Shown here: positions 15,949 through 24,623 of the stretch, piece by piece
Layout of the letters: the number at the start of each line of letters is the position of its first letter
Numbering within the stretch: the first letter of the stretch is position 1
NCBI GenBank assembly: GCA_018335755.1
Contig: JAGXRK010000001.1
Span: forward strand, 186,001-250,000
Source: Ignavibacterium sp.
GTDB lineage: Bacteria > Bacteroidota > Ignavibacteria > Ignavibacteriales > Ignavibacteriaceae
DNA: 64,000 bases
Direction of reading: 5' to 3'
Notes under the pieces: model-generated
What the model was told of the DNA's origin: nothing
The model's database searches: none
What the model saw: only the letters and a program-made list of their open reading frames with translations
Translations under genes and position numbers: made by a program

Positions 15949-17676
15949 CTAATTAATAACTGCAATATTGTTTGGTTGTAAATCTTTTAGTCTGAACTGC
16001 GGAAACGTTCTTCCATCTTTAACAGTTTTATCTATTGTGAACACAATATCAAAAGTTGAGCCTTTACTTTTTAGTAAAGGTAAGTATTCACCCAGATTGA
16101 AACCAATAGTATCAAAGACTTTATCTGAACCATTTTGCCTGAATGTGGCAATGACGTGGTTGTTACCAACAATTCTTGGGGAGTTAATAACTTCAACATT
16201 TTCTGAAAGAAATACCGGACGCATATTACCAGGTCCAAAGGGTGAAAATTCATCAAGAATCTTTAGAAACTTTGGTGTAATTTCTGCAAATCTGATTTGG
16301 GCATCAATATTTACTTCAGGAAATAAATCTTCCTCAGATAATGATTCCTTAACTATTTGATTAAACTTATCTTTGAATTCTGTAAGCTTAGCAATCTCAA
16401 CCGCTAAACCGGCGGCTGCCTGGTGGCCTCCGAAATGGATTAACATATCCTCACATTTTTGAAGTGCTTCATATATATTAAAATTTGTTATGCTTCTGGC
16501 TGATCCTTTAGCAACACCATCTATTGTCGTGAGCATAATTGTGGGCCGATAATATTTTTCAACAAGACGTGAAGCCACAATTCCTATTACACCCGGATGC
16601 CATTCCTCATGATGTAAAATTATTGCAAGCTCATTATCTAAATCAACAGAGCTTTCAACAAGTTGAAGTGCAGCATCAAAAGTATCAACATCAATTTTTC
16701 TTCTTTCGTAATTTTCTGACTCCAACACCTGGGCTAATTCATATGCTTCTTTCTGGCTATCGGTGATTAATAACTTAACTGCTCTTTCTGCGTCACCCAG
16801 TCTTCCAACAGCATTGATTCTTGGTGCTATGGTAAAGACAACCTGTCCAGATGTTAAATTACCAAAGTGCAGACTGCTTGATTCAATTAAAGCAAGAATA
16901 CCGGGACGGGGCGTAGAGTTTATCTGGTTCATTCCTTCCTTAACCAAAACTCTGTTTTCATCAACCAGGGGCACAATATCAGCAGCACCTGCCAGTGAAA
17001 CCAGATCAAAGTATTTATTTGTCATCTCACGTCTGCCTATTCGTTCACAAACACCTTGTGCAAGTTTAAGTGCTACTCCGGCACCCGATAAATATTTAAA
17101 GGGATAACTGCAATCTGGTTTAAGCGGATCTAAAACAGCAACTGCAGGAGGTAATTGTTCCTTGGGCTGATGATGATCGCAGATTATTACATCCAATCCA
17201 ATCTGATTTGCATATTCAGTTTCTTCAATAGCAGTAATTCCGCAATCAACGGTGATTAAAAGTGAAGCCCCATTTGATTTAATAAAATCAATACCTTCTT
17301 TGGATAGACCATATCCTTCGGTTAATCTGTTTGGAATATAAAAATCAACATTGGCATCAAGTTCTTTAAGAAACATATAAAGTAGTGCAGTAGAACATGT
17401 TCCGTCAACGTCATAGTCACCATAGATATAAATACGCTGGTTTTCAGTGAGGGCTTGAATAACTCTTTTAGTAGCTTCATCCATTCCATTCATAAGGAAA
17501 GGATTGTGCAAAGAATCGAGAGATGGGCGGAAAAAAGCCCTGGCTTCAGCAAAGTTTTTTATATTTCTTAAAACTAACAGCCGTGCCAGAACTTCTGAAA
17601 TGTTAAGTGAATCCGATAATGATTTTACGGTATATGTATCTTCAATTTCTCTTATAGTCCAGCGTTTCTTTAACAT
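15949..17676 (-). CDS. recJ: Single-stranded-DNA-specific exonuclease RecJ
   Basis: 575 residues, standard. The DHH phosphoesterase core shows YGDYDVDGTCST, the LITVDCGI segment, ICDHHQP (motif III) and the C-terminal DHHA1 region with HFGGHQAAAGLAV. An OB-fold domain closes the protein. RecJ degrades single-stranded DNA 5' to 3' in recombination and mismatch repair using manganese or magnesium. It is the first gene of the recJ-yebC-ruvC-ruvA run; the RNase P RNA lies 45 bases upstream on the same strand. Confidence 0.96.
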   Translation of the reverse strand: MLKKRWTIREIEDTYTVKSLSDSLNISEVLARLLVLRNIKNFAEARAFFRPSLDSLHNPFLMNGMDEATKRVIQALTENQRIYIYGDYDVDGTCSTALLYMFLKELDANVDFYIPNRLTEGYGLSKEGIDFIKSNGASLLITVDCGITAIEETEYANQIGLDVIICDHHQPKEQLPPAVAVLDPLKPDCSYPFKYLSGAGVALKLAQGVCERIGRREMTNKYFDLVSLAGAADIVPLVDENRVLVKEGMNQINSTPRPGILALIESSSLHFGNLTSGQVVFTIAPRINAVGRLGDAERAVKLLITDSQKEAYELAQVLESENYERRKIDVDTFDAALQLVESSVDLDNELAIILHHEEWHPGVIGIVASRLVEKYYRPTIMLTTIDGVAKGSARSITNFNIYEALQKCEDMLIHFGGHQAAAGLAVEIAKLTEFKDKFNQIVKESLSEEDLFPEVNIDAQIRFAEITPKFLKILDEFSPFGPGNMRPVFLSENVEVINSPRIVGNNHVIATFRQNGSDKVFDTIGFNLGEYLPLLKSKGSTFDIVFTIDKTVKDGRTFPQFRLKDLQPNNIAVIN

Positions 17677-17720
17677 AAGAATTAATTGAGCCTAAAGAGG
17701 CGGAAGTATTTCTAAGAACA

Positions 17721-18120
17721 AATCATATAAATATCCTGTAAGCCGAATTCTGTAACCCCGTAAGGTCGGGGCGGCAGCCATTTATCTTGTCATAATATTA
17801 CTATTATGATCCAGCGATCTACCCGAAAGGTAAACAGAGCGAACAACTCTTATCCGATTTAAAACCGGAAATCCTTTCATACTTGATCTTGCTTCGAGTG
17901 TGGTTTACCGTGCCTCCGATATTACTATCGGAGCGGTGAGCTCTTACCCCACCTTTTCACCCTTACCCCGAAAACCGGGGCGGTATTTTTTCTGTGGCAC
18001 TTTCAGTTACCCCAATATTTAGGGGTACCCGGGTGTTACCCGGCACTCTGTTCTGTAAAGTTCGGACTTTCCTCCTCCCGATTTATCGGGAAGCGACTGC
18101 CCGGATTTATTTATATGATT
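17721..18120 (-). ncRNA. rnpB: RNase P RNA, bacterial class A
   Basis: Read on the minus strand it has the universal GAGGAAAGTCCGAAC element near the 5' end (complement of 18061-18074) and the 3' element ACAGAATTCGGCTTACAG (complement of 17736-17753). The P1 helix is perfect over 13 bp (17721-17733 with 18108-18120). Several GC-rich hairpins, including the CCCCGGTTTTCGGGG and CCTCCGATA..TATCGGAGG types, fit the known fold. It removes 5' leaders from pre-tRNA. The length (~400 bases) is normal. Located between the zinc-ribbon gene and recJ. Confidence 0.96.
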
Positions 18121-18142
18121 ATTCTTTTATAAAATGGAGAGA

Positions 18143-18170
18143 ATTATTATATCTAATACTCTCCTGTCAA
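18143..18170 (-). promoter_or_regulatory. Candidate rnpB promoter
   Basis: On the minus strand a perfect TTGACA (complement of 18165-18170) is followed after 16 bases by AATAAT (complement of 18143-18148); a TATAAT with a short 13-base spacer overlaps it. Transcription would start just ahead of the rnpB P1 helix. The consensus used by this lineage may differ, so confidence is limited. Confidence 0.35.
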
Positions 18171-18390
18171 TTACTATTTTAAGATCATTCAATAATTAAT
18201 ACTAAAACCAGTTTAATCTTAACAATCGTCGAGATTAAATATCACAATACGTTTTTTATAAAGATTCTTTTCTTTGAAAAGATAAAAATATTATGTGTGT
18301 GAATATAATAAAATATGAGTGCAGTTTCATCAGAAAAGTTTGGTTGAGGGCGTTGGTTAATTTTACAGGTAATTCCAAATATACTTTAGG

Positions 18391-18429
18391 CTGCTGTATA
18401 CCCCGTTTTATATTCAGGAGTCACAGCAG
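18391..18429 (-). terminator. Possible hairpin terminator of the zinc-ribbon gene
   Basis: CTGCTGT (18391-18397) pairs with ACAGCAG (18423-18429), with partial CCCC/GGAG pairing inside. It lies 30 bases after the stop of the minus-strand gene. No T tract follows, so this is weak. Confidence 0.3.
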
Positions 18430-18458
18430 AAAAAACTGTAATTAGAATATTAACAGTT

Positions 18459-19175
18459 TTATGGTTCAGTAATTTCCTGAGATACAAGAATTCTGCCGCA
18501 GTATTCACAGAAAAACAGTTTATTATTTCTTCTGATTTCAAGCTGCCTTTGAGAAGGAACAATATTATGACAACCAGAGCAAGCCGAGCGTTTAATTGTA
18601 GCCACCGCTTTGCCTTTTTTTGCTTTCCGAATTCTCATATAAACAGATACATCTGCTTTCTTTACCTGTTCTTCAATTTTCTTTCTTTCGCCCAGAAGCT
18701 TGGATTCTTCTCTTTCATTTGCTTTGATAATCTCTTTCAAGTCAGCTTCTTTTTCTTTAAGTTCTTTTTGAAGTTCATCAAGAGTCGGCACAATATCTTC
18801 GATCTGCTGGGTAAGAGATTTACTTAAATCGGCTAGAGCATCATTTTCAGCTTCCATTTTACTTAATTGTTCATCTGTATGATCAATTTCTTTTGTCAGA
18901 GCGTCATACTCTTTATTGTTTCTTACCTGGTAAAGCTGGGCTTTAAATCTTTTTTGATTTTCTAGTAAACGCTCCATCTCTTTTTCGTTGGATTCTCTTT
19001 TTTCAAGAGATTCTTTCTGCTGAGCTTCTTTGGATTGTATGTCTTCTTTTAGTTCAGCTATTTTGTTCTCGAGTTCTCGAACTGTATTGGGTAGATCACC
19101 ACGCAGCTCTTCAAGCACATCAAGTTGATCATCAATTACTTGCAGCTGATATAGTGTTTTTAATCTGTTTAACAA
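18459..19175 (-). CDS. Coiled-coil protein with C-terminal C4 zinc ribbon (CT398-like)
   Basis: 238 residues. Residues ~5-175 are a long charged coiled-coil hairpin rich in E, K and Q. The C-terminus is a zinc ribbon: CSGCHNIVPSQ and, 20 residues on, CEYCGRIL. This is the architecture of the CT398/zf-RING_7 family, with a possible nucleic-acid or secretion-chaperone role; function is unsettled. It sits directly downstream of the Nif3 gene (14-base gap), a pairing often seen in bacteria, so the two are probably co-transcribed. Confidence 0.88.
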   Translation of the reverse strand: MLNRLKTLYQLQVIDDQLDVLEELRGDLPNTVRELENKIAELKEDIQSKEAQQKESLEKRESNEKEMERLLENQKRFKAQLYQVRNNKEYDALTKEIDHTDEQLSKMEAENDALADLSKSLTQQIEDIVPTLDELQKELKEKEADLKEIIKANEREESKLLGERKKIEEQVKKADVSVYMRIRKAKKGKAVATIKRSACSGCHNIVPSQRQLEIRRNNKLFFCEYCGRILVSQEITEP

Positions 19176-19189
19176 TTTATTTTTACTCC

Positions 19190-20299
19190 TTAGATATTAA
19201 AAAAATTAACGGGATTTGTTGAGCCAGTATACTTATAAACTTTGTTATTACTATTAACTAAAAATTTTTTCAATCTTTTTTGAACTTCATCGAGGGAAAA
19301 TATTTCTGTTTCATAATGACCAGCATCTATTAACAGTATTTTGTCAAGTGCTTCATCAAAAGTGTGATATTTAATATCAGCTGTAATAAATGCATCTGCT
19401 TTTTTACTTGCTGCGGTTTCCAGTAAATCACTTCCGGAACCTCCGCATACAGCAACAGAACTTATTCTCCTTTTATTGCCTGCGGTATATCTGAAATTTT
19501 TATTCTTTAGGGATTTACTTACGTGATTAAGGAATTCTTTTTCACTCATTGAATTTTCTAATTGTCCAATCACTCCAATTCCGTAGTTAACATTTTTATT
19601 AGATAGCGGGTATAGATCATAAGCAACTTCTTCATATGGATGAGCATTTAAAACAGCAGAAATAATTTTTGAAGAATCAAATGAATTTATAAGAACTTCA
19701 AGCTTAATTTCATCTGTATATTCTAAGTTCATTTTATTACCGAGTGCCGGATTTGATTTTGCAGATCCTTTAAATGTACCGGTTCCAATTGTTCTGAAAC
19801 TGCAGTGTGAATACTCACCGATAATTCCACCGCCAGCCTGGTGAATTGCTTCTGCAACAGTATCAATATGGCTGAAAGGGACAAAAACTGATAGCTTGAT
19901 TTGGTTTGATTCCAGGTGATGAAGAAATCTTAAATTCTTTAACTTAAGTTTTTCAGCTAGTTTAAAGCTTACACCTTCTTTTGTAAAATCTAAATTTGTG
20001 TGTGCTGAGTAAACTGTAATTTTGTAGTGGAGAAGTTTTGCAATTATTCGGGAAGTTTTGTCGATCTGTGTATCTATCTTTTTTAGTGGTCGGAAGAGAA
20101 GCGGGTGATGGCTGATTATGAGGCTGCATCTTTTTTTGACTGCTTCTTCAACCACTTTCTCTGTAAGATCCAGGCAAAGCAATATGTTAGTTAAAACATT
20201 TTCTGCCGAACCAACCTGTAATCCTACGTTATCTTTTTCCCAGGCAATCCCTTTGGGAGCCCAGTTTTCAATAAAGTTAAATATTTCGTAACACTTCAT
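19190..20299 (-). CDS. Nif3-like dinuclear metal center hexameric protein
   Basis: 369 residues from the ATG at 20299. An upstream in-frame ATG at 20320 lies inside a terminator hairpin and is rejected. N-terminal core: WEKDNVGLQVGS and LIISHHPLLFRPL, with histidines of the dimetal site; AHTNLDFTKEGV follows, and the C-terminal part has DAFITADIKYHTFDEA and LLIDAGHYETE. A ~110-residue insert (roughly 130-240, PII-like, with AHPYEEVAYDL) marks the long form. Assigned as a GTP cyclohydrolase I type 2 homologue in some databases; the true reaction is unclear. Confidence 0.93.
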   Translation of the reverse strand: MKCYEIFNFIENWAPKGIAWEKDNVGLQVGSAENVLTNILLCLDLTEKVVEEAVKKRCSLIISHHPLLFRPLKKIDTQIDKTSRIIAKLLHYKITVYSAHTNLDFTKEGVSFKLAEKLKLKNLRFLHHLESNQIKLSVFVPFSHIDTVAEAIHQAGGGIIGEYSHCSFRTIGTGTFKGSAKSNPALGNKMNLEYTDEIKLEVLINSFDSSKIISAVLNAHPYEEVAYDLYPLSNKNVNYGIGVIGQLENSMSEKEFLNHVSKSLKNKNFRYTAGNKRRISSVAVCGGSGSDLLETAASKKADAFITADIKYHTFDEALDKILLIDAGHYETEIFSLDEVQKRLKKFLVNSNNKVYKYTGSTNPVNFFNI

Positions 20300-20310
20300 A
20301 AAATCAACAA

Positions 20311-20341
20311 AAAAATGCACCCCGGTTTTCGAGGTGCATTT
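20311..20341 (-). terminator. Terminator hairpin downstream of ispG and the 20350 smORF
   Basis: TGCACC (20316-20321) pairs with GGTGCA (20333-20338), with an A tract on the left and a T tract on the right, so it can work on either strand. On the minus strand it ends the ispG transcript just ahead of the Nif3 gene. Confidence 0.7.
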
Positions 20342-20349
20342 TTATAATT

Positions 20350-20433
20350 TTAATTCCTTAAGCTTTTTTGTTTGAGAGTTTCTGCTCGCTTGCGGATAAG
20401 TAGTTTTTCTTTTTCTTTCTGATAACCGTTCAT
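20350..20433 (-). CDS. Possible small basic peptide (27 residues) after ispG
   Basis: Reading from the ATG at 20433 gives MNGYQKEKEKLLIRKRAETL and seven more residues (KQKSLRN) before TAA at 20350. It is strongly basic and helical in composition. It lies between the ispG stop and the terminator at 20311-20341, a position where a real small gene could be. No clear ribosome site and no family recognised; it may be a chance reading frame. Confidence 0.3.
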   Translation of the reverse strand: MNGYQKEKEKLLIRKRAETLKQKSLRN

Positions 20434-20475
20434 ATTAAGTAACTAAATATATATTATCTTTTTTTAAGATACAAT

Positions 20476-22488
20476 TTATTTAATGTCTTTGGGTTCTGTC
20501 CATTTACCATCTTCTCTTATCAGGTCAATCAGGGCATTTACGGCCTCTTTTGCTGGTACATTACGCCGAACTATATCTTTTTCCTTGTAAAGGGTAATTT
20601 TGTCCGGTCCTGAACCAACATAACCATAATCAGCATCAGCCATTTCTCCGGGTCCGTTTACAATACAACCCATAATTGCTATTTTAACACCTTTTAAGTG
20701 CTCTGTGCGCTGTCTTATCATTTCGGTTGTTTCCTGTAAATCAAATAAAGTACGTCCGCAGGATGGACAGGCAATATATTCAGTTTTTGAAATTCTAACC
20801 CTTGCTGCCTGCAGAATTCCGAACAAAACACGGTTAATAATCTTTTCAGAACTTTCTGTTTTTTTTATAAAACTTCGTACATAATTTCCATCAGTTTTTT
20901 TCTCTTGCGTGATTTGTGTCACCTCGCACCAGACTCCATCTCCAAAACCATCGATTAATAATGCCCCAAGGTCAGTTGCAGCATATAATTTAAAGTCATC
21001 AAAAGTAGTATTAGTATAACTCTTTTTAACAATAACCGGATTTTGAATCTCTTCATTAAGAAAATCAAAAAATACTCTTCTTTGCTCAGCCATCCCGTGG
21101 TCATTAGAAGTATTGAGAACTATTACAGCAGTTATATCTTCTTTTATTTTGGCCTTAATTTCATCTGTTAAATTTTCAATATTTAGGGAAACAAAATTTA
21201 GCTCATCAGATTTTAGTTTTTCCTTTAAGTATTCATCAGCTGTAAAGAGGGGATAAGAATTATAAGGATTATTAAGCCCTTTCCAGAAACTAAAATTATA
21301 AATTGCATTTAAACCGTTTGGACAATCAAAAGGAAGAAGATTTGCTCCGAGATAGATTAAGTCAGCTGCACTATCACTTAAATTCCATTTGTCAGTAGGT
21401 TCATCATAAAAATATCCAATATCATTAAGATCTGTTTGTCCGATTATTTTTCTTCTGCTGAAATCAGCCACTACGCGTGGTACATTATCACCACCAATAC
21501 TTAATATTTCAAAACTTTTTCTTATGTTGTAAATAAATGGATCAATTGGTGATTGTTCAATAGCTTTTATTGGTTTGTGATTTGCTCTGGTATCATATCT
21601 TTTAGCCAATGATATTGCAACCGGCGCTTCGAATTCAGGATCTTCAGTTAATGATACTCTTATTGTATCCCCAATTCCATCCTCAAGCAGAGTTCCAATT
21701 CCCATGGAAGATTTAATTCTTCCATCTTCACCTCCGCCTGCCTCTGTTACTCCCAAATGAAGGGGATAATTCATTCCTTCTTTTTCCATTTTCTGGATTA
21801 GAAGTCTGTATGCCTGAACCATCACCTTTGGATTACTAGATTTCATTGAAAGGACAATGTTATGATAATTATTATCTTCACAAATCCTTAAAAACTCTAA
21901 CGCTGATTCTACCATTCCAAGCGGAGTATCACCGTAACGACTCATTATTCTATCTGATAAAGAGCCATGGTTTGTTCCTATCCGCATTGCGGTTCCGTAC
22001 TCTTTACAAATATTAACAAGAGGTGTAAACTTTGCTCTAATTCTTTCAAGCTCGGCTTCGTATTGGGCATCAGTGTATTCGATTATATCGAATCTTTTTT
22101 TATCAGCATAGTTGCCGGGATTTACTCTTACCTTTTCAACAATTCTGGCTGCCAGTTCTGCCGCATTAGGTGTGAAATGAATATCGGCAATCAGAGGAAC
22201 ATCGTATCCCCGGGTTCTTAATTCTTTTTTTATGTTTTCAAGGTTTTGAGCTTCTTTTATACTGGGCGCAGTGATTCTTACATATTCACATCCCGCTTCA
22301 ACCATTCGAATGGTTTGTTCTACTGTTGCTATAGTGTCCATTGTATCTGTGATGGTCATTGATTGTATCCTGATTGGATTGCTGCCACCGAGCGGAATAT
22401 CACCAATTTTCACTTCCCTGGTTTTATAGCGCGAGTATTTTGTTAAGCTATTGCAGTATTTTTTTATGTTATTTATTGCTTCTATCAT
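20476..22488 (-). CDS. ispG: (E)-4-hydroxy-3-methylbut-2-enyl-diphosphate synthase, long form
   Basis: 670 residues, the three-domain form known from Chlorobi, Bacteroidota, chlamydiae and plants, versus ~370 in E. coli. The N-terminal TIM barrel begins near IPLGGSNPIRIQSMTITDT. An inserted domain of ~270 residues follows, and the C-terminal domain carries the 4Fe-4S cysteines C574, C577 (CPSC) and C608 (GCIVNGPGE). It catalyses the reductive ring opening of MEcPP to HMBPP in the MEP isoprenoid pathway. It is divergent from dnaG. Confidence 0.96.
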   Translation of the reverse strand: MIEAINNIKKYCNSLTKYSRYKTREVKIGDIPLGGSNPIRIQSMTITDTMDTIATVEQTIRMVEAGCEYVRITAPSIKEAQNLENIKKELRTRGYDVPLIADIHFTPNAAELAARIVEKVRVNPGNYADKKRFDIIEYTDAQYEAELERIRAKFTPLVNICKEYGTAMRIGTNHGSLSDRIMSRYGDTPLGMVESALEFLRICEDNNYHNIVLSMKSSNPKVMVQAYRLLIQKMEKEGMNYPLHLGVTEAGGGEDGRIKSSMGIGTLLEDGIGDTIRVSLTEDPEFEAPVAISLAKRYDTRANHKPIKAIEQSPIDPFIYNIRKSFEILSIGGDNVPRVVADFSRRKIIGQTDLNDIGYFYDEPTDKWNLSDSAADLIYLGANLLPFDCPNGLNAIYNFSFWKGLNNPYNSYPLFTADEYLKEKLKSDELNFVSLNIENLTDEIKAKIKEDITAVIVLNTSNDHGMAEQRRVFFDFLNEEIQNPVIVKKSYTNTTFDDFKLYAATDLGALLIDGFGDGVWCEVTQITQEKKTDGNYVRSFIKKTESSEKIINRVLFGILQAARVRISKTEYIACPSCGRTLFDLQETTEMIRQRTEHLKGVKIAIMGCIVNGPGEMADADYGYVGSGPDKITLYKEKDIVRRNVPAKEAVNALIDLIREDGKWTEPKDIK

Positions 22489-22643
22489 ATAAAATTCAAC
22501 ATCTCTAATATCTTTTAAATGATAAAATAACGCATTTAGTTCCTAAATAAAAACATCAGACAGCAATATTAGAGTTAATTAATATTCTGACCAAACGGGA
22601 AAGATTAAAATATTCCTGATTTTTAATCTTATTATATTTGGAT

Positions 22644-24521
22644 ATGCGAATTCCGGAATCCAAAATAGAAGAAATCAGAAATGCTGCAAATATTGTAGAT
22701 ATAATTTCTGAGTATGTTCCATTAAGAAAAAGAGGCAAGAACTACATCGGGCTTTGTCCGTTCCATTCCGAAAAAACACCATCATTTACCGTTAGTGATG
22801 ATAAGCAGATTTTTCACTGCTTTGGGTGTCATGCCGGCGGCAACGTATTCAAGTTTATTATGGATTACAAGAAAATATCTTTTATTGAATCTATCCAGGA
22901 ACTTGCCGAACAATTAGGGGTTACACTTGAATACGACGAAGGAGTTTCGGCAGAAAAGCAAAGTGAGCAGGAAGAACTATACGATATTAACACAGAGGCA
23001 GCAAGATATTTTTCAAATAATCTTCTGAATGATCCGGAGGGGGAAGTAGCCAGACAATATTTTCTTGCAAGAAATATTAAACCGCAAACGCTGAGAGCTT
23101 TCGGACTAGGATATGCACTGAACGGCTGGGAAAATCTTATCAACTACCTGAAGCAAAAAAATATTGATCTGGAAAAAGCTCTTCAGCTTGGATTGATCGG
23201 CAGAAACAATGACGGCAGGCTGTTCGACAAATTAGCCGGCCGAATAATATTTCCGATTTTTTCTCCAAATGGAAGGGTTGTCGCTTTCGCTGGAAGAATT
23301 TTGGGTAAGGACGCTAAAGGCGCAAAGTATATCAATTCACCAGAATCCGTTATTTATGTTAAGGGAAGAATTTTATACGGACTTTCACACGCCAAAGATG
23401 AAATCCGCAGACTTAACAAAGCGATTTTAGTAGAGGGTTATATGGATCTGATCTCGCTTTATCAAAGCGGGATTAAAAATGTTGTTGCAGTTTCCGGAAC
23501 GGCTTTAACCGATGACCAGGCACAACTTCTTTCACGTTATACAAAAAATGTTGTTTTAATTTTTGATGCCGATACTGCAGGTATCAACGCTTCTATGCGG
23601 AGTATTGAAATTTTATTAAAGAAAGGTTTTGATATTAAAATTGCTTCGCTGCCCAAGGGTGAAGATCCCGATTCTTATGTCCAAAAATTCGGCAAAGATG
23701 AGTTCGAGGAGATAATTAAAAACTCCGAAAATTTTCTTGAATACCAAACAGAATACTATGAAAGCCAGGGAATGTTTAACGACCCGGCAACAACCGTTGA
23801 AGCAATAAGGGATCTTGTAAAGCCTGTTGCCTTGATTGAGGATGAGTTAAAACGAACTGTTCTCATAAAAAACATATCAAAAAAATTTAACCTTCGTGAA
23901 AAACTTATTGAGGCAGAATTAATTCAGGCAATATCTACTCTAAAAAAACAAACTCAGACAAAAATTAACCAGCTGCGGGAAAAAGATATTTTGCCCCAAG
24001 ATATTTTTGTCGATCACAATAATAAGACAGCAGCCCCGGTTGTTTACAATTTTGAAAAAGAAATTATTCGTTTACTTTTTGAAAGCAACGAAAAAACTAT
24101 CGAATTCATTTTGCACAATATTCTTGGCAACGAGTTTATAATTGAAATTAATCAGAAGATATTTGAAAAGGTAAAGGATATTTATGATGTGGGTGGTGAT
24201 CTTAACCCCGCTAAACTTTTTGCTCAGTTTGAAGATGAGAAAATTCAGACTTACCTAAGAGAAATTACAATAGATGATTATTCTCTAAGTCCTAATTGGG
24301 ATGAATACACCGTAAATAAGATTAAAGAAACAAGCTCTAAGAAGTATGTAACTGACCTGATAATCAAACTGAAGCAAATAAAAATTGAAGAGCAGATAAA
24401 GGTTAACTGGAAACTGATTAACGAAGCCTCATCGCCTGAGGAAGAGCTGAATCTTCTAAAAATGAATAATGAACTGGAATTGGAAAAGAAAAAAATTAAG
24501 GAAGAACTAAAAAGAGATTAA
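22644..24521 (+). CDS. dnaG: DNA primase
   Basis: 625 residues from the ATG at 22644; a TTG two codons earlier is in frame but unlikely. The N-terminal CHC2 zinc domain has C38, H41, C59 and C62. The TOPRIM core has AILVEGYMDLISLYQSG and the acidic motif VVLIFDADTAGINAS. A C-terminal helicase-binding region of ~200 residues follows. DnaG makes RNA primers for lagging-strand synthesis with DnaB. In many bacteria rpoD follows dnaG; here a cluster of unknown genes follows instead. Confidence 0.97.
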   Translation: MRIPESKIEEIRNAANIVDIISEYVPLRKRGKNYIGLCPFHSEKTPSFTVSDDKQIFHCFGCHAGGNVFKFIMDYKKISFIESIQELAEQLGVTLEYDEGVSAEKQSEQEELYDINTEAARYFSNNLLNDPEGEVARQYFLARNIKPQTLRAFGLGYALNGWENLINYLKQKNIDLEKALQLGLIGRNNDGRLFDKLAGRIIFPIFSPNGRVVAFAGRILGKDAKGAKYINSPESVIYVKGRILYGLSHAKDEIRRLNKAILVEGYMDLISLYQSGIKNVVAVSGTALTDDQAQLLSRYTKNVVLIFDADTAGINASMRSIEILLKKGFDIKIASLPKGEDPDSYVQKFGKDEFEEIIKNSENFLEYQTEYYESQGMFNDPATTVEAIRDLVKPVALIEDELKRTVLIKNISKKFNLREKLIEAELIQAISTLKKQTQTKINQLREKDILPQDIFVDHNNKTAAPVVYNFEKEIIRLLFESNEKTIEFILHNILGNEFIIEINQKIFEKVKDIYDVGGDLNPAKLFAQFEDEKIQTYLREITIDDYSLSPNWDEYTVNKIKETSSKKYVTDLIIKLKQIKIEEQIKVNWKLINEASSPEEELNLLKMNNELELEKKKIKEELKRD

Positions 24522-24623
24522 GGAATTAGATCATTTTGGTATAATATTCAACTTATAATAATTGCTGGTCACTCAGTTATTCATAAATTATTTTACTTCA
24601 TCAATAAATAATTAGATAGTTGT

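Larger units (their letters stand above)
18121..18458. other. Intergenic stretch between rnpB and the zinc-ribbon gene
   Basis: 338 bases without a credible gene on either strand. It holds a possible rnpB promoter (18143-18170), a GGAGAG/CTCTCC inverted repeat (18136-18141 with 18159-18164), and a CTGCTGT/ACAGCAG hairpin (18391-18397 with 18423-18429) that may end the upstream minus-strand transcript. The rest is AT-rich with nothing I recognise. Confidence 0.6.

Noticed and set aside
18121..18458. tRNA or second small RNA between rnpB and the zinc-ribbon gene
   Set aside because: No cloverleaf, no CCA-type end and no T-loop GTTCRA motif found by eye.
20300..20320. Earlier ATG for the Nif3 gene (MHFFVDF extension)
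   Set aside because: It lies inside the terminator hairpin; the ATG at 20299 gives the family-like MKCYEIFNFI start.
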